A stretch of DNA of 64,000 nt from LGRD01 sp031382215 (GCA_031382215.1 JANMYQ010000262.1:1-64000), one strand, 5' to 3'. Numbered from the stretch's first letter, positions 1-9,108 are shown. Made by a program: numbers and translations. Notes: generated by a model from the letters alone, not told the origin.

Positions 1-738
1 CTGCAGGTGCCCGAAGGCAAGGTCGTGGCGCTGCTGGGCGGCAACGGGGCGGGCAAGACGACCACCTTGCGAGCCGTCAGCAACCTGCTGGCGGGTGAGC
101 GCGGCGAGGTGACCAAGGGCTCGATCGAGCTGCGCGGCGAGCGCATCGAGAAGCTCTCCACGTCCGAGATGGTCAATCGCGGCGTGATCCAGGTGATGGA
201 AGGGCGCCACTGCTTTGCGCACCTGACGATCGAGGACAACCTGATGACCGGCGCCTACACGCGCAAGGACGGCAAGGCCGCGATCGCCGCCACGCTGGAG
301 AAGGTCTACAACTACTTCCCGCGCCTGAAGACGCGGCGCACGTCGCAGGCCGCTTACACCTCGGGCGGCGAGCAGCAGATGTGCGCAATCGGCCGGGCGC
401 TGATGGCCAGCCCGAAGATGGTGCTGCTGGATGAACCGAGCATGGGGCTGGCGCCGCAGATCGTCGAGGAGGTGTTCGAGATCGTGAAGGACCTCAACAC
501 CAAAGAAGGCGTGACCTTCCTGCTCGCCGAGCAGAACACCAACATGGCGCTGCGTTATGCCGACTACGGCTACATCCTCGAGAACGGCCGCATCGTGATG
601 GACGGTGTGGCCAAGGACCTGCGCGAGAACGAAGACGTGAAGGAGTTCTACCTCGGCACCGGTGGCTCCGGCGCCGAAGGGCGCAAGAGTTTCAAGGACG
701 TGAAGAGCTACAAGCGACGCAAACGCTGGCTGGCCTGA
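1..738 (+). CDS. Branched-chain amino acid-type ABC transporter ATP-binding protein (LivF-like), 5' truncated by window edge
   Basis: ATPase subunit of a LivF-type importer (amino acids, or aromatic acids or amides in betaproteobacteria). The reading frame is open from base 1, so the true start lies outside the window. Visible motifs are Walker A GGNGAGKTT, a signature reading TSGGEQQM in place of LSGGQ, and Walker B VLLDEPSMGLAP followed by an EQN loop. The basic tail (KSYKRRKRWLA) is longer than in E. coli LivF. The next recognisable gene is an aryl-CoA ligase relative, and LivF genes beside PaaK-type ligases often belong to aromatic-acid uptake clusters, so an aromatic substrate is plausible. 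That last step is inference. Confidence 0.9.
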   Translation: MQVPEGKVVALLGGNGAGKTTTLRAVSNLLAGERGEVTKGSIELRGERIEKLSTSEMVNRGVIQVMEGRHCFAHLTIEDNLMTGAYTRKDGKAAIAATLEKVYNYFPRLKTRRTSQAAYTSGGEQQMCAIGRALMASPKMVLLDEPSMGLAPQIVEEVFEIVKDLNTKEGVTFLLAEQNTNMALRYADYGYILENGRIVMDGVAKDLRENEDVKEFYLGTGGSGAEGRKSFKDVKSYKRRKRWLA

Positions 739-770
739 ATCTCGCTCCCCGAGCCGACGGAAAACAAACC

Positions 771-1043
771 ATGGCGCACGCAGACCCCAAGGCCCTCGAA
801 CCGCTGCTCCCGGTGCTGCGCCAGTTGCGGGGCATCTCGGGGCTGAAGGAAGTGAAGCCCGGCATCTTCTACTGCCGCGGCGCCGCCTTCCTGCACTTTC
901 ACGACGACCAGGGCACGCTGATGGCCGACCTGAAGAAGCCCGGCGGCTCGGGCTTCGACCGCTACCCGACAGACACGCCGCCGGCCCAGCGCAAGCTGGT
1001 CGATGACGCCAAGCGCCGCGCTGGCCGCGGTGATGACGACTGA
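771..1043 (+). CDS. Conserved-looking small hypothetical protein
   Basis: A 90-residue soluble protein with no signal peptide or membrane segment. I do not recognise the family. It is rich in short hydrophobic stretches (IFYCRGAAFLHFHDD) and ends in a charged tail. It sits between the LivF-like gene and the ligase-like gene on the same strand, and its coding frame shows the high third-position GC expected of real genes here. If the ligase began at its most upstream ATG (1003) the two would overlap by about 40 bases; the downstream ATG at 1072 avoids this. Its place in the cluster suggests co-transcription. No function is proposed. Confidence 0.7.
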   Translation: MAHADPKALEPLLPVLRQLRGISGLKEVKPGIFYCRGAAFLHFHDDQGTLMADLKKPGGSGFDRYPTDTPPAQRKLVDDAKRRAGRGDDD

Positions 1044-1071
1044 CGCTGTGAACGAACCCCGCACCCACACC

Positions 1072-2388
1072 ATGACCGCCCATCACGACGCGCTCGAAAC
1101 CCGCGACCCCGCCCGACGCGAAGCCGACCAGATGGCGCGCCTGGCGCAGCAGCTCGCCCACGCCAAAGCCCATGCACCGGCCTTCGCCGAGCTGCTGCGC
1201 GACGTGCAGCCGGCCTCCATCACCTCGCGCGCCGCGCTGGCGCAACTGCCGGTCACGCGCAAGCATGAGCTGCTCGAACGCCAGAGGGCGCAGCGCGCTG
1301 GTGGCGCATCCGGTGGCGCATCCGGCGCTGCGACAGCCGGCTCCTCCGCCGCAGACGTGTTCGGCGGCTTCTCCGCCATCGGTTGGGGCCCTCTGCACGC
1401 CCAGGGTCGCGGCGCGCGGCGTGTGTACGCCTCACCCGGCACGATCTACGAACCCGAAGGCCACGGCCACGACTACTGGCGCATGGCGCGGGCGCTGTTC
1501 GCCGCCGGCATTCGGGCCGGCGACCTGGTGCACAACAGCTTCAGCTATCACTTCACGCCGGCCGGGTTGATGATGGAAACCGGCGCGCATGCGCTGGGCT
1601 GCACGGTGTTCCCCGGCGGCATCGGCCAGACCGAGATGCAGGTTCACGCGATGGCCGAGTTGATGCCCGCTGCCTACGTGGGCACGCCGAGCTTTCTGAA
1701 ACTGATCCTGGAGAAGGCCGCCGAGATGGGCGTGGCGCTGCCCTCGCTGCAAAAGGCCTCGGTCGGTGGCGAGGCCTTCATGCCGTCGCTGCGCGACTGG
1801 CTGCTCGAACGCGGCGTGGTCGCCTACCAGAGTTACGGCACCGCCGACCTGGGGCTGATCGCGTATGAAACCGCAGCGCGCGAGGGCCTGGTGCTCGATG
1901 AAGGCGTGATCGTCGAAATCGTCCGCCCCGGCACCGGCGACCCGGTGGCGGAAGGCGAAGTCGGTGAAGTGGTCGTCACCACGCTGAACCCCGACTACCC
2001 GCTGATCCGCTTCGGCACCGGCGACCTGTCGGCGGTGCTGCCCGGCGCCTGCCCCACCGGCCGCACCAACACCCGCATCAAGGGCTGGCTCGGCCGTGCC
2101 GACCAGACCGCCAAGGTGCGCGGCATGTTCGTGCACCCGTCGCAAGTGGCCGACATCGTGCGCCGCCACCCCGGCGTGGGCAAGGCGCGACTCGTGATCA
2201 GCGGCGCGATGGCCAACGACAGCATGGCGCTGCATGTGGAAGTGAGTGAGCCCGCCGAGGGCCTGGCCGAGCACCTCGCGCAAAGCATCCGCGACGTGAC
2301 CAAACTGCGCGGCGACGTGCTGCTGTGTGCCACTGGCAGCCTGCCCAACGATGGCAAGGTGATCGAGGACGCGCGGCGTTACGAATAG
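1072..2388 (+). CDS. Phenylacetate-CoA ligase-like (PaaK family) AMP-forming enzyme
   Basis: About 438 residues, the usual PaaK length. The ANL-superfamily layout is visible: a large N-domain, a YGTADLGLIAYE segment (A5-like motif), RFGTGDLSAV, a GRADQTAKVRG hinge and a C-terminal lysine region (NDGKVIEDARR). PaaK enzymes activate aryl acids to aryl-CoA with ATP. The nucleotide-binding P-loop is unusual: where PaaK normally has a Ser/Thr/Gly-rich SSGTTG-like motif, this protein reads YASPGTIYEPEG. Activity or substrate may therefore differ. A low-complexity Gly/Ala/Ser insert near residues 75-95 contains a tandem 12-base duplication. In-frame ATGs also exist at 1003 and 1033; 1072 is chosen because the upstream ones overlap the previous gene. 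Confidence 0.75.
   Translation: MTAHHDALETRDPARREADQMARLAQQLAHAKAHAPAFAELLRDVQPASITSRAALAQLPVTRKHELLERQRAQRAGGASGGASGAATAGSSAADVFGGFSAIGWGPLHAQGRGARRVYASPGTIYEPEGHGHDYWRMARALFAAGIRAGDLVHNSFSYHFTPAGLMMETGAHALGCTVFPGGIGQTEMQVHAMAELMPAAYVGTPSFLKLILEKAAEMGVALPSLQKASVGGEAFMPSLRDWLLERGVVAYQSYGTADLGLIAYETAAREGLVLDEGVIVEIVRPGTGDPVAEGEVGEVVVTTLNPDYPLIRFGTGDLSAVLPGACPTGRTNTRIKGWLGRADQTAKVRGMFVHPSQVADIVRRHPGVGKARLVISGAMANDSMALHVEVSEPAEGLAEHLAQSIRDVTKLRGDVLLCATGSLPNDGKVIEDARRYE
1300..1323 (+). repeat. Two tandem 12-bp units inside the ligase-like gene
   Basis: The unit GGTGGCGCATCC occurs twice in a row and adds Gly-Gly-Ala-Ser repeats to a linker. It is in frame, so the gene stays open. Confidence 0.85.
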
Positions 2389-2601
2389 TTGCATCGGCGT
2401 GAGCGCACGCCGGGCTTGATCCCCCGGTCGCGGGGTGGGCGACGCACGCAGCGTTGCTGCCAAGTAGTTCTCGGATGAGGCTCGCGAGCCGGCCCCCGGA
2501 CCGCCGCGCGAGGCGCACGTCTCAAGCAACGTCTCAAGACGGCGCGTGGAAGGCCGAAGAGAACCGCAAGCCTGGCGGCCCTCTTGCCGCAGGCGCCCTC
2601 C

Positions 2602-3894
2602 ATGTGCGCAAGCCCCACCTACGAGTTGATCGACGTCCAGGACCTTCGGGTCGGCATGGTCGTGCACCTCGATGGCGGCTGGATGGCGCACCCGTTTCCG
2701 CTCAGCCGCTTCAAGATCTCGTCGCAACAGCAGATCGCCACGATCCGCTCGCTGGGGCCGAACCGGGTGCGTTGGGAGCCCCAATTCGGTGACATTGCCA
2801 GCGACATTGCCAGCGACGTGGCCAGCGACTCGACCGCGGCGCCCGACTCGGAAATTCCAGCCGCGCCACTGACCGAACCGACGCCGACGCCGGCCGCCCC
2901 CACACAGCGCGAGCGACTGGCGAACCAGCGCGACGCCTTGCGGCGCTGCGAACGCCAGTTCGCCGAAGCGGCCGACGACTGCAGCGAGCTGATGCGCCTG
3001 GCCGGCGCCCGGCCGCTGGAAGCTGGCGCGCAGGTGGAGGCGCTCTCACAGGCGCTGTTGAACAAGATGCTGGGTGAGCAGGAGCTGTGCATCCAGCTGC
3101 TCAGCGGCAACGCGGGCAACAAGGCGGCTGCGCATGCGCTGAACGTGAGCATCCTGGCGCTGCTGCTGGGTCGCCGACTCGGCCTGAGTGAGCCCGACCT
3201 GTTCGACCTGGGCGTCGGCGCGATGGTGCACGACATCGGCAAGGCCGAGTTGCCCGAGCGCGTGCGCCAGCGTGAGGACCATTTCATTCCGGCCGAGGTG
3301 AAGGAGTACCAGGAGCACGTAGCCCTGGGCGTGGCGTACGCGCGCCGCATGGGCCTGGAGGCTGGCGCCGCACGGGTGGTGGCGCAGCACCACGAACATC
3401 ACGACGGCAGCGGCTTTCCGCTCCGCCTGGGCGCCGAGAAGCTGAGTCTGCCGGCGCGCATCGTGGCGCTGGTGAACCGCTACGACAAGCTGTGCAACCC
3501 GAACCTGGCCGCGCGCGCACTGACCCCGCACGAGGCACTGGCGCAACTGTTCGCCGGCAGTGCGCCGCAGTTCGACAAGACCGTGCTGGCCACCTTCATC
3601 AAGATGATGGGCGTGTACCCGCCGGGCTCGACGGTGCAGCTCAGCGACGATCGTTTTGCGCTGGTCGTCAACGTCAACGCCACGCGCCCGCTCAAACCGA
3701 GCGTGCTGGTCCACGACCCCCAGGTGCCGCGCGACGAGGCGCTGGTGCTCGACCTGCAGAGCCAGCCTGGCCTGAGCATTCGGCGCAGCCTCAAGCCGCT
3801 GCAGTTGCCGGCGTCGGCACTGAACTACCTGGCGCCGGCTCGGCGGGTGGTGTACTTCTTCGAACCGGCGCACGAGCTGGAACCGGCAGCGTGA
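2602..3894 (+). CDS. HD-GYP domain protein with N-terminal DUF3391-like region (c-di-GMP phosphodiesterase-like)
   Basis: About 430 residues. The N-terminal segment (DVQDLRVGMVVHLDGGW, then SRFKISSQQQIATI) matches the DUF3391 type of domain. The C-terminal half carries HDIGK and HHEHHDGSGFPL, the HD-GYP metal and signature motifs, so it should hydrolyse cyclic-di-GMP in the cytosol. Two departures from consensus are seen: GYP reads GFP, and the usual AD-x-YDA motif reads VNRYDKL, losing one acidic residue. A DIAS/DIAS/DVAS tandem repeat lies in the linker near residue 65. The stop overlaps the GTG start of the next gene, so the two are co-translated. An upstream TTG at 2584 is possible; neither start has a strong ribosome binding site. 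Confidence 0.85.
   Translation: MCASPTYELIDVQDLRVGMVVHLDGGWMAHPFPLSRFKISSQQQIATIRSLGPNRVRWEPQFGDIASDIASDVASDSTAAPDSEIPAAPLTEPTPTPAAPTQRERLANQRDALRRCERQFAEAADDCSELMRLAGARPLEAGAQVEALSQALLNKMLGEQELCIQLLSGNAGNKAAAHALNVSILALLLGRRLGLSEPDLFDLGVGAMVHDIGKAELPERVRQREDHFIPAEVKEYQEHVALGVAYARRMGLEAGAARVVAQHHEHHDGSGFPLRLGAEKLSLPARIVALVNRYDKLCNPNLAARALTPHEALAQLFAGSAPQFDKTVLATFIKMMGVYPPGSTVQLSDDRFALVVNVNATRPLKPSVLVHDPQVPRDEALVLDLQSQPGLSIRRSLKPLQLPASALNYLAPARRVVYFFEPAHELEPAA
2791..2826 (+). repeat. Three tandem 12-bp units in the HD-GYP gene
   Basis: Two copies of GACATTGCCAGC and one variant (GACGTGGCCAGC) encode Asp-Ile/Val-Ala-Ser repeats in the linker between the N-terminal domain and the HD-GYP domain. 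The repeat is in frame. Confidence 0.85.
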
Positions 3895-6083
3895 ACCCGG
3901 ATACGAGCCCCCCGCAGCCCAGCGCGGCTGCCGGCCCGCTGAACAGCTTGTCGGTGCTGATCGAGGCCATGCTGCACGCGGTGTGGCTGGTGGACGCACA
4001 GGCCTTGCGCATCGTCGCCGCCAACCGCGCAGCCGGCGCGCTGCTGGGCCTGCCGGCCGCTGATCTGCTGGGCAAGCCCGTGCTGGAACTCGCGGCCACG
4101 CCCGAGGAGCTGTGCTTCTGGGGCGAGGTGGCCGACGACAGCAGCGCCGGCATCGGGTCGGGTGGCGAGTCTGGCATCGAGTCGGGCATCGAGACACAAA
4201 CCCTGGTGCGCCGCTTCGACGGCACGACCTTGCCGGTGACGCGCCGCGTCAGCCGCGTCGAGCCCGCTGCGGGTGTTGCGTTGTATGTGGTGGCCCTGCA
4301 CGACCGCAGCGAGCAGGTCAACGCGCAGCGTGAGCTCGAGGTGGCCGCGGCGCAGCTCGCGGCGACGCTCGAATCGACCGCCGACGGCATTTTGGTGACC
4401 GACCTGTCGGGCCGCATCCGCAACTGCAACCAGCGTTTTGCGCAAATGTGGGCCGTGCCGCCCGAGCTTCTGCTGCAGCGCGACGATGACGCACTGTTGG
4501 AGTGGATGCGCCGCAGCGTGCTCGACCCGGCCTCCTACATGCGCCGCCTGGCGGTGCTCGAAGAGGCCGTGATGCTGCAGTCCAGCGACGTGCTGCAGCT
4601 TCATTCGGGCAAGGTGATCGAGCGCGTGAGCCTGCCGCAGTGCAGCCAGGGCCAGCCGATCGGGCGGGTCTGGTCGTACCGCGACATCACCGAAAAGATT
4701 GCTGCCGGCGAACGCATCGAGACCCTCTCGACCACCGACGCGCTGACCGGCCTGCCGAACCGGCGCCGCCTGGCTGAACGCATTCATTCGAGCCTGGCTC
4801 AGGCACAGAGAGGGCAGGCGTGTTTTGCGCTGCTGTTCCTGAACCTGGACGGCTTCAAGCACATCAACGACACGCTCGGCCACGCCTTCGGCGACAGCGT
4901 GCTGGTCGAAGTGGCAGGCCGCCTGCGCGGCTGCCTGCACCCCGGCGACACCGTGGCGCGGCTGGGCAGCGACGAATTCGTCCTGCTGATGAACCTGGCC
5001 GACGCAGACGCCGCCGAAGCGAGCGCGAGCCGCATGCTGGACGCGCTGCGCCGGCCCTTCCACCAGGCCGGCATCAGCTTCACCGTGACGGCCAGCATCG
5101 GCATTACGCTGGTGCCCGGCGACGGCACGACGATGGATGAGCTGATGGGCCGCGCCGATGCCGCGATGCACGAAGCCAAGAAGGCGGGCCGGGCGTGCTT
5201 TCGCTTCCACCGCCCGCAGGCGCGACCGGTGGCGCTGGTGTCGCGCTCGCGCATGCAGCTCGACCACGCCATGCGGCTGGCGCTAACGCAGAACCGCTTC
5301 CGCCTGCACTACCAGGCGCAGATCGACATGGCCAGCGGCCACGTGGTGGGCGCCGAGGCGCTGATCCGCTGGACCGACCCGGAGCTGGGCGAGGTGTCGC
5401 CGGTCGAGTTCATTCCGGTGGCCGAGGACAGCGGCTTCATCATTGCCATCGGCGACTGGGTGCTGCACCAGGCGGTGGCGCAGGCGGCCGACTGGCATGC
5501 GCGCGGGTTGAACCTGGTGGTGTCGGTGAACGTCTCGACCCTGCAGTTCCAGCAGCCGGCTTTCGTCGAAGGCGTGGCCCAGGCGCTGCGCCACGCCAGG
5601 CTGCCGCCGGCCAGCCTGGAGCTGGAGCTGACCGAATCGATGCTGCTGCACGACGCCGCCGACGCGCTGGCGCGCCTGCAGGCACTGGCTGAACTGGGCG
5701 TGAAACTGGCGATCGACGACTTCGGCACCGGCTATTCGAGCCTGAGCTACCTGAAGCGCCTGCCGGTCAACCGCTTGAAGATCGACCGCAGTTTTGTCGA
5801 CGGCCTGCCCGACGACGAAAGTGACGTCGGCCTGGTGCACGCCATCATCAACATGGGCCGCGCGCTGCACCTGCAGATCATTGCCGAAGGCGTGGAGACC
5901 GAAGCCCAGCGGCGCTTCCTGAAGAAGGCCGGCTGCAACCAGTACCAGGGTTTCCTGTTTGCCAAGGCGCTCGATGCGCGCACCTTCGAAGCACGCCTGA
6001 AAGAGTTGCCGACTGCGCGCAAGCGGCACCGGCCTGCCAACGCTGACGCCGCTCGACCGGCCGCGCCGACCCGGCGCCACTGA
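3891..6083 (+). CDS. PAS-GGDEF-EAL protein (dual-domain c-di-GMP enzyme, probably a phosphodiesterase)
   Basis: About 730 residues from a GTG that overlaps the preceding stop (GTGA). Two PAS-like regions (roughly residues 20-150 and 155-280) precede a GGDEF domain and a C-terminal EAL domain. The GGDEF loop reads GSDEF and the RxxD inhibitory site is HPGD, so cyclase activity and feedback inhibition are doubtful. The EAL domain looks intact: EALIRW, LTESMLL, DDFGTGYSSL, KIDRSFV, AEGVETEAQ and QGFLF. The expected role is cytosolic degradation of cyclic-di-GMP tuned by the PAS sensors. No transmembrane segment is evident. The frame is open 5' of the chosen start (from 3492), but that stretch overlays the HD-GYP gene and is not protein-like. 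Confidence 0.9.
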   Translation: MNPDTSPPQPSAAAGPLNSLSVLIEAMLHAVWLVDAQALRIVAANRAAGALLGLPAADLLGKPVLELAATPEELCFWGEVADDSSAGIGSGGESGIESGIETQTLVRRFDGTTLPVTRRVSRVEPAAGVALYVVALHDRSEQVNAQRELEVAAAQLAATLESTADGILVTDLSGRIRNCNQRFAQMWAVPPELLLQRDDDALLEWMRRSVLDPASYMRRLAVLEEAVMLQSSDVLQLHSGKVIERVSLPQCSQGQPIGRVWSYRDITEKIAAGERIETLSTTDALTGLPNRRRLAERIHSSLAQAQRGQACFALLFLNLDGFKHINDTLGHAFGDSVLVEVAGRLRGCLHPGDTVARLGSDEFVLLMNLADADAAEASASRMLDALRRPFHQAGISFTVTASIGITLVPGDGTTMDELMGRADAAMHEAKKAGRACFRFHRPQARPVALVSRSRMQLDHAMRLALTQNRFRLHYQAQIDMASGHVVGAEALIRWTDPELGEVSPVEFIPVAEDSGFIIAIGDWVLHQAVAQAADWHARGLNLVVSVNVSTLQFQQPAFVEGVAQALRHARLPPASLELELTESMLLHDAADALARLQALAELGVKLAIDDFGTGYSSLSYLKRLPVNRLKIDRSFVDGLPDDESDVGLVHAIINMGRALHLQIIAEGVETEAQRRFLKKAGCNQYQGFLFAKALDARTFEARLKELPTARKRHRPANADAARPAAPTRRH

Positions 6084-6170
6084 GCTGCCGGCGATCAAGG
6101 CGCGGCCCCTTGCGCTGGGGGCACAATCACGGCTTCCAACCCACCGGGGCGGCACTTCCGCCGACACGCC

Positions 6171-6497
6171 GTGATCTACAAATTCAAGTCCAAGGCCGCT
6201 GGCGACGTGATCATGATGGGCCCCAACGGCGACCAGGTGCTGCGCCTGATCGGCAAGGAGCCGGCGCCCAAGGGCATCATCGAACCGGCCGACATGGCCG
6301 CGGCGATCGCAGCGATCGAGCAGGCCATCGCCGCCGAAGAAGCGGCCAGAGCGGCCGCCAAAGCCGACGCCGGACAAGGCAAGGACAAGAACGACGGGCC
6401 ACACGACAAGGTCAGCCTGCGCCAACGCGCCTGGCCGCTGGTTGAAATGCTGAAGCGCGCCCTCGCCGCCCATCAGGAAATCGTCTGGGGGGTTTGA
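6171..6497 (+). CDS. DUF1840 family small protein
   Basis: 108 residues from a GTG start (VIYKFKSKAAGDVIMMGPNG). The opening YKFKSKAAGDVIM and the Ala/Glu-rich middle helix match DUF1840, a small cytosolic family common in Betaproteobacteria and of unknown function. It lies in a rightward run ahead of a PEBP-family gene with a 19-base gap to that gene's chosen start, so co-transcription is likely. Confidence 0.85.
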   Translation: MIYKFKSKAAGDVIMMGPNGDQVLRLIGKEPAPKGIIEPADMAAAIAAIEQAIAAEEAARAAAKADAGQGKDKNDGPHDKVSLRQRAWPLVEMLKRALAAHQEIVWGV

Positions 6498-6516
6498 CAT
6501 GCAAGGAAGGACGGGC

Positions 6517-7143
6517 ATGAAACTGTGGAGTGACAGCTGGGTCAACGGCGAGCGCATTCCGGCGCGTTGCGCGGCCGGCAAGATTGACGACACCGGCGTG
6601 GGCTTCTCGGACAACCTCAACCCGCACCTGGCCTGGAGCGAGGTGCCGGCGGGCACGCAGTCTTTCGCGCTGATCTGCCACGACTTCGACGTGCCCAGCC
6701 GCGCCGACGACGTGAACCATCCCGATCGCGAGGTGCCGGCCGACCTGCCGCGCGTCGATTTCTTCCACTGGGTGCTGGTGGACCTGCCGGCTGATCTGAA
6801 CCGCATCGGCGAGGGCGAATGCAGCCGCGGCTTCACTGCCCGCGGCAAGAGCGGCCCGGCCACCTTGCACGGCGCGCGCCACGGCCTGAACGACTACACC
6901 GGCTGGTTTGCAGCCAACACCGAGATGGCCGGCAGCTACTTCGGCTACGACGGCCTGTTCCCGCCGTTCAACGATTCGCTGGTGCACCACTACGTGTTCA
7001 CCTTGTACGCGCTGGGCGTGGCGCGTGCGCCGGTCGAAGGCGCCTTCACCGGCGCGCAGGCGCGCCAGGCGATCTACCCGCATGTGCTGGCCGAGGCCAC
7101 GCACTCCGGGACCTTTACCCTGAACAAGCGCCTGCTCGGCTGA
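6517..7143 (+). CDS. YbhB/YbcL-type phosphatidylethanolamine-binding (PEBP/RKIP-like) protein
   Basis: About 208 residues. The family core is present: NLNPHLAWSEVPAGTQSFAL, then HDFDVPS, FFHWVLVDLP and a C-terminal HYVFTLYAL. Bacterial members are small ligand-binding proteins of unclear role. It has no signal peptide, so a cytosolic location is expected. An upstream ATG at 6499 would add six residues; MKLWSDSW is preferred because it fits the family N-terminus. The stop overlaps the start of the next gene (TGATG). Confidence 0.88.
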   Translation: MKLWSDSWVNGERIPARCAAGKIDDTGVGFSDNLNPHLAWSEVPAGTQSFALICHDFDVPSRADDVNHPDREVPADLPRVDFFHWVLVDLPADLNRIGEGECSRGFTARGKSGPATLHGARHGLNDYTGWFAANTEMAGSYFGYDGLFPPFNDSLVHHYVFTLYALGVARAPVEGAFTGAQARQAIYPHVLAEATHSGTFTLNKRLLG

Positions 7144-7871
7144 TGGAAGTTCAGACAATAGAGGGGCAGCCAACCGAGGTGCGGCCAACAGAGGGGCAGC
7201 AGGCCACCCGCGTGCTGGCCATCCGCCACGGCGAGACGGCGTGGAACGTGGACGCCCGCCTGCAGGGCCATCTCGACATCCCGCTGAATGACACCGGCCG
7301 CTGGCAGGCACGCCGCCTGGCGCGGGCGCTGGCCGACGAGACGATCGACGCGGTCTACTCCAGCGACCTGCTGCGCGCGCTGGAAACCGCGCAGGTGGTG
7401 GCGGCAGGCAGCGGGCGCACGATCGTCACCGACACCGGCCTGCGCGAGCGCGGCTTCGGCGAGTTCGAGGGCCTGACCTTCAAGGAGATCGAGGCACGCT
7501 GGCCCGAGCAGAGCGAACGCTGGCGCAAGCGCGACCCGGCCTTCGGACCCGTCGGCGGCGAGGTGCTGGCGGACTTCTACACACGCTGCGTTACCACCGT
7601 GACGCGGCTGGCCGGCGCGCACCCGGGCCAGACCATCGCCGTGGTCGCCCACGGCGGTGTGATGGACTGCCTGTACCGCGCCGCCACCCGGCTCGACCTG
7701 CAGGCGCCGCGCTCGTGGCAACTGGGCAACGCCAGCATCAACCGGCTGCTGTACACGCCGCAGGGCTTGACGCTGGTGGGTTGGAGCGACACCTGGCATC
7801 TGGAGGATCCGTCGCTGGACGAAGCCAGCGACGGCGAGACCGGGGCCGAACTGGCGGAGCGCGCGCCATGA
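7143..7871 (+). CDS. Histidine phosphatase family protein (phosphoglycerate-mutase-like)
   Basis: About 242 residues. The RHG motif IRHGETAWN near residue 27 and the second catalytic histidine in VVAHGGVMD place it in histidine-phosphatase branch 1. It could be a cofactor-dependent phosphoglycerate mutase relative or a broad phosphatase; I cannot tell which. The N-terminal 20 residues are a repeat-like extension (EGQPTEVRPTEGQQ) absent from typical members. It is translationally coupled at both ends: the start overlaps the PEBP stop, and its own stop overlaps the next ATG. Confidence 0.88.
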   Translation: MEVQTIEGQPTEVRPTEGQQATRVLAIRHGETAWNVDARLQGHLDIPLNDTGRWQARRLARALADETIDAVYSSDLLRALETAQVVAAGSGRTIVTDTGLRERGFGEFEGLTFKEIEARWPEQSERWRKRDPAFGPVGGEVLADFYTRCVTTVTRLAGAHPGQTIAVVAHGGVMDCLYRAATRLDLQAPRSWQLGNASINRLLYTPQGLTLVGWSDTWHLEDPSLDEASDGETGAELAERAP

Positions 7872-8980
7872 CGAACTCGACCGCGCGCGTGGGAGATCCG
7901 GTCGGCAGCATCGACACCCCGGCGCTGGTGATCGACCTCGACGCGATGCAGCGCAACCTCACGCGCATGGCCGAGTTTGCAGCCCGTCACAAGATGCGCC
8001 TGCGCCCGCACGCCAAGATGCACAAGAGTGCTGCCATCGCGAAGCTGCAGATGGCGGCCGGCGCGGTCGGCGTGTGCGTGCAGAAGGTCGGCGAGGCCGA
8101 GGCGCTGGCCGACGGCGGGGTGACCGACATCTTCATCAGCAACGAGGTGATTGCCGAGAGCAAGCTGGCCCGTGTGGCTGCGCTGGCGGGCCGCATGCAG
8201 CTCGCCATCGCGGTTGATTCGCCGCTTGGCGTGGACCGGCTGACGCACGCGCTCAGAGCGGCCGGGACCATGGTGGACGTGTTCGTCGAGATCGACGTCG
8301 GCCATGGCCGCTGCGGAGTTGCTGCGACCGCGGCCGGCGCGCTGGCGCACCAGGTCGTCTCGCACGGCCTGCGTTTTGCGGGGCTGCAGGCCTACCACGG
8401 CCGCGCGCAACATTTGCGCGACCCGGCCGAGCGCGAGGCCACCGTCCGGCATGCCGTGAGCCTGGCGCGTGCCGCGCAAGCAAGCATCACCGCCGCCGGC
8501 ATCCATTGCCCGCTGGTCACCGGCGCGGGCACCGGCACCTTCGCGTTCGAAGCCGCCAGCGGCGTGTACGGCGAACTGCAGGCCGGCAGCTACCTGTTCA
8601 TGGACCGCGACTACGCCGACAACCAGCCGGCCTCGCACGCACCGCGTTTCGAACACGCGCTGTTCGTGAAGAGCCAGGTGATGAGCCGCGGCACCTCGCA
8701 CGCGGTGGTCGATGCCGGCCACAAGGCGCATGCCATCGACTCCGGCCTGCCCACCGTGTGGGGGCGCGACCTGGCGTTCACCAACGGCGGCGACGAACAC
8801 GGCATCCTGAGCCCGCGCGGCGACAAGTTGCCGGCACTGGGCGACACCGTGTGGCTGGTGCCCGGCCACTGCGACCCGACCGTGAACCTGCACGACCACT
8901 ACGTGGTGGTTCGCGGCGGGCTCGAGAGCGGCATCATTGACTCTGTCTGGCCGATCGACGCGCGAGGACGTCTGACGTGA
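7868..8980 (+). CDS. DSD1 family PLP-dependent enzyme (D-threonine aldolase / D-serine dehydratase-like)
   Basis: About 370 residues, alanine-racemase-type barrel fold. It opens with TPALVIDLDAMQRNL and carries the PLP-lysine segment LRPHAKMHK. The C-terminal metal site PGHCDPTVNLHD is the conserved His-Cys pair of the D-threonine aldolase and eukaryotic-type D-serine dehydratase group. It should cleave or dehydrate a D-3-hydroxy amino acid. The ATG overlaps the previous stop by four bases, so it is likely translated from the same message. The frame continues upstream but overlays the phosphatase gene. Confidence 0.88.
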   Translation: MTNSTARVGDPVGSIDTPALVIDLDAMQRNLTRMAEFAARHKMRLRPHAKMHKSAAIAKLQMAAGAVGVCVQKVGEAEALADGGVTDIFISNEVIAESKLARVAALAGRMQLAIAVDSPLGVDRLTHALRAAGTMVDVFVEIDVGHGRCGVAATAAGALAHQVVSHGLRFAGLQAYHGRAQHLRDPAEREATVRHAVSLARAAQASITAAGIHCPLVTGAGTGTFAFEAASGVYGELQAGSYLFMDRDYADNQPASHAPRFEHALFVKSQVMSRGTSHAVVDAGHKAHAIDSGLPTVWGRDLAFTNGGDEHGILSPRGDKLPALGDTVWLVPGHCDPTVNLHDHYVVVRGGLESGIIDSVWPIDARGRLT

Positions 8981-9108
8981 AGCAGCTCACCGACCGGCGC
9001 CGCACACCGGTGGCGACAAGCCGCGCGCGCCGCGCCTGACCAGGCCGGCCAAGCCGGCACGCGCAGTGCCGCGCCAGACGGTCGCCTACGGCACGCGTCG
9101 CGTGGTGT

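Noticed and set aside
2389..2601. Regulatory RNA or small gene ahead of the HD-GYP gene
   Set aside because: Only a short direct repeat (ACGTCTCAAG twice) and GC-rich sequence are seen; no convincing structure, promoter or frame.
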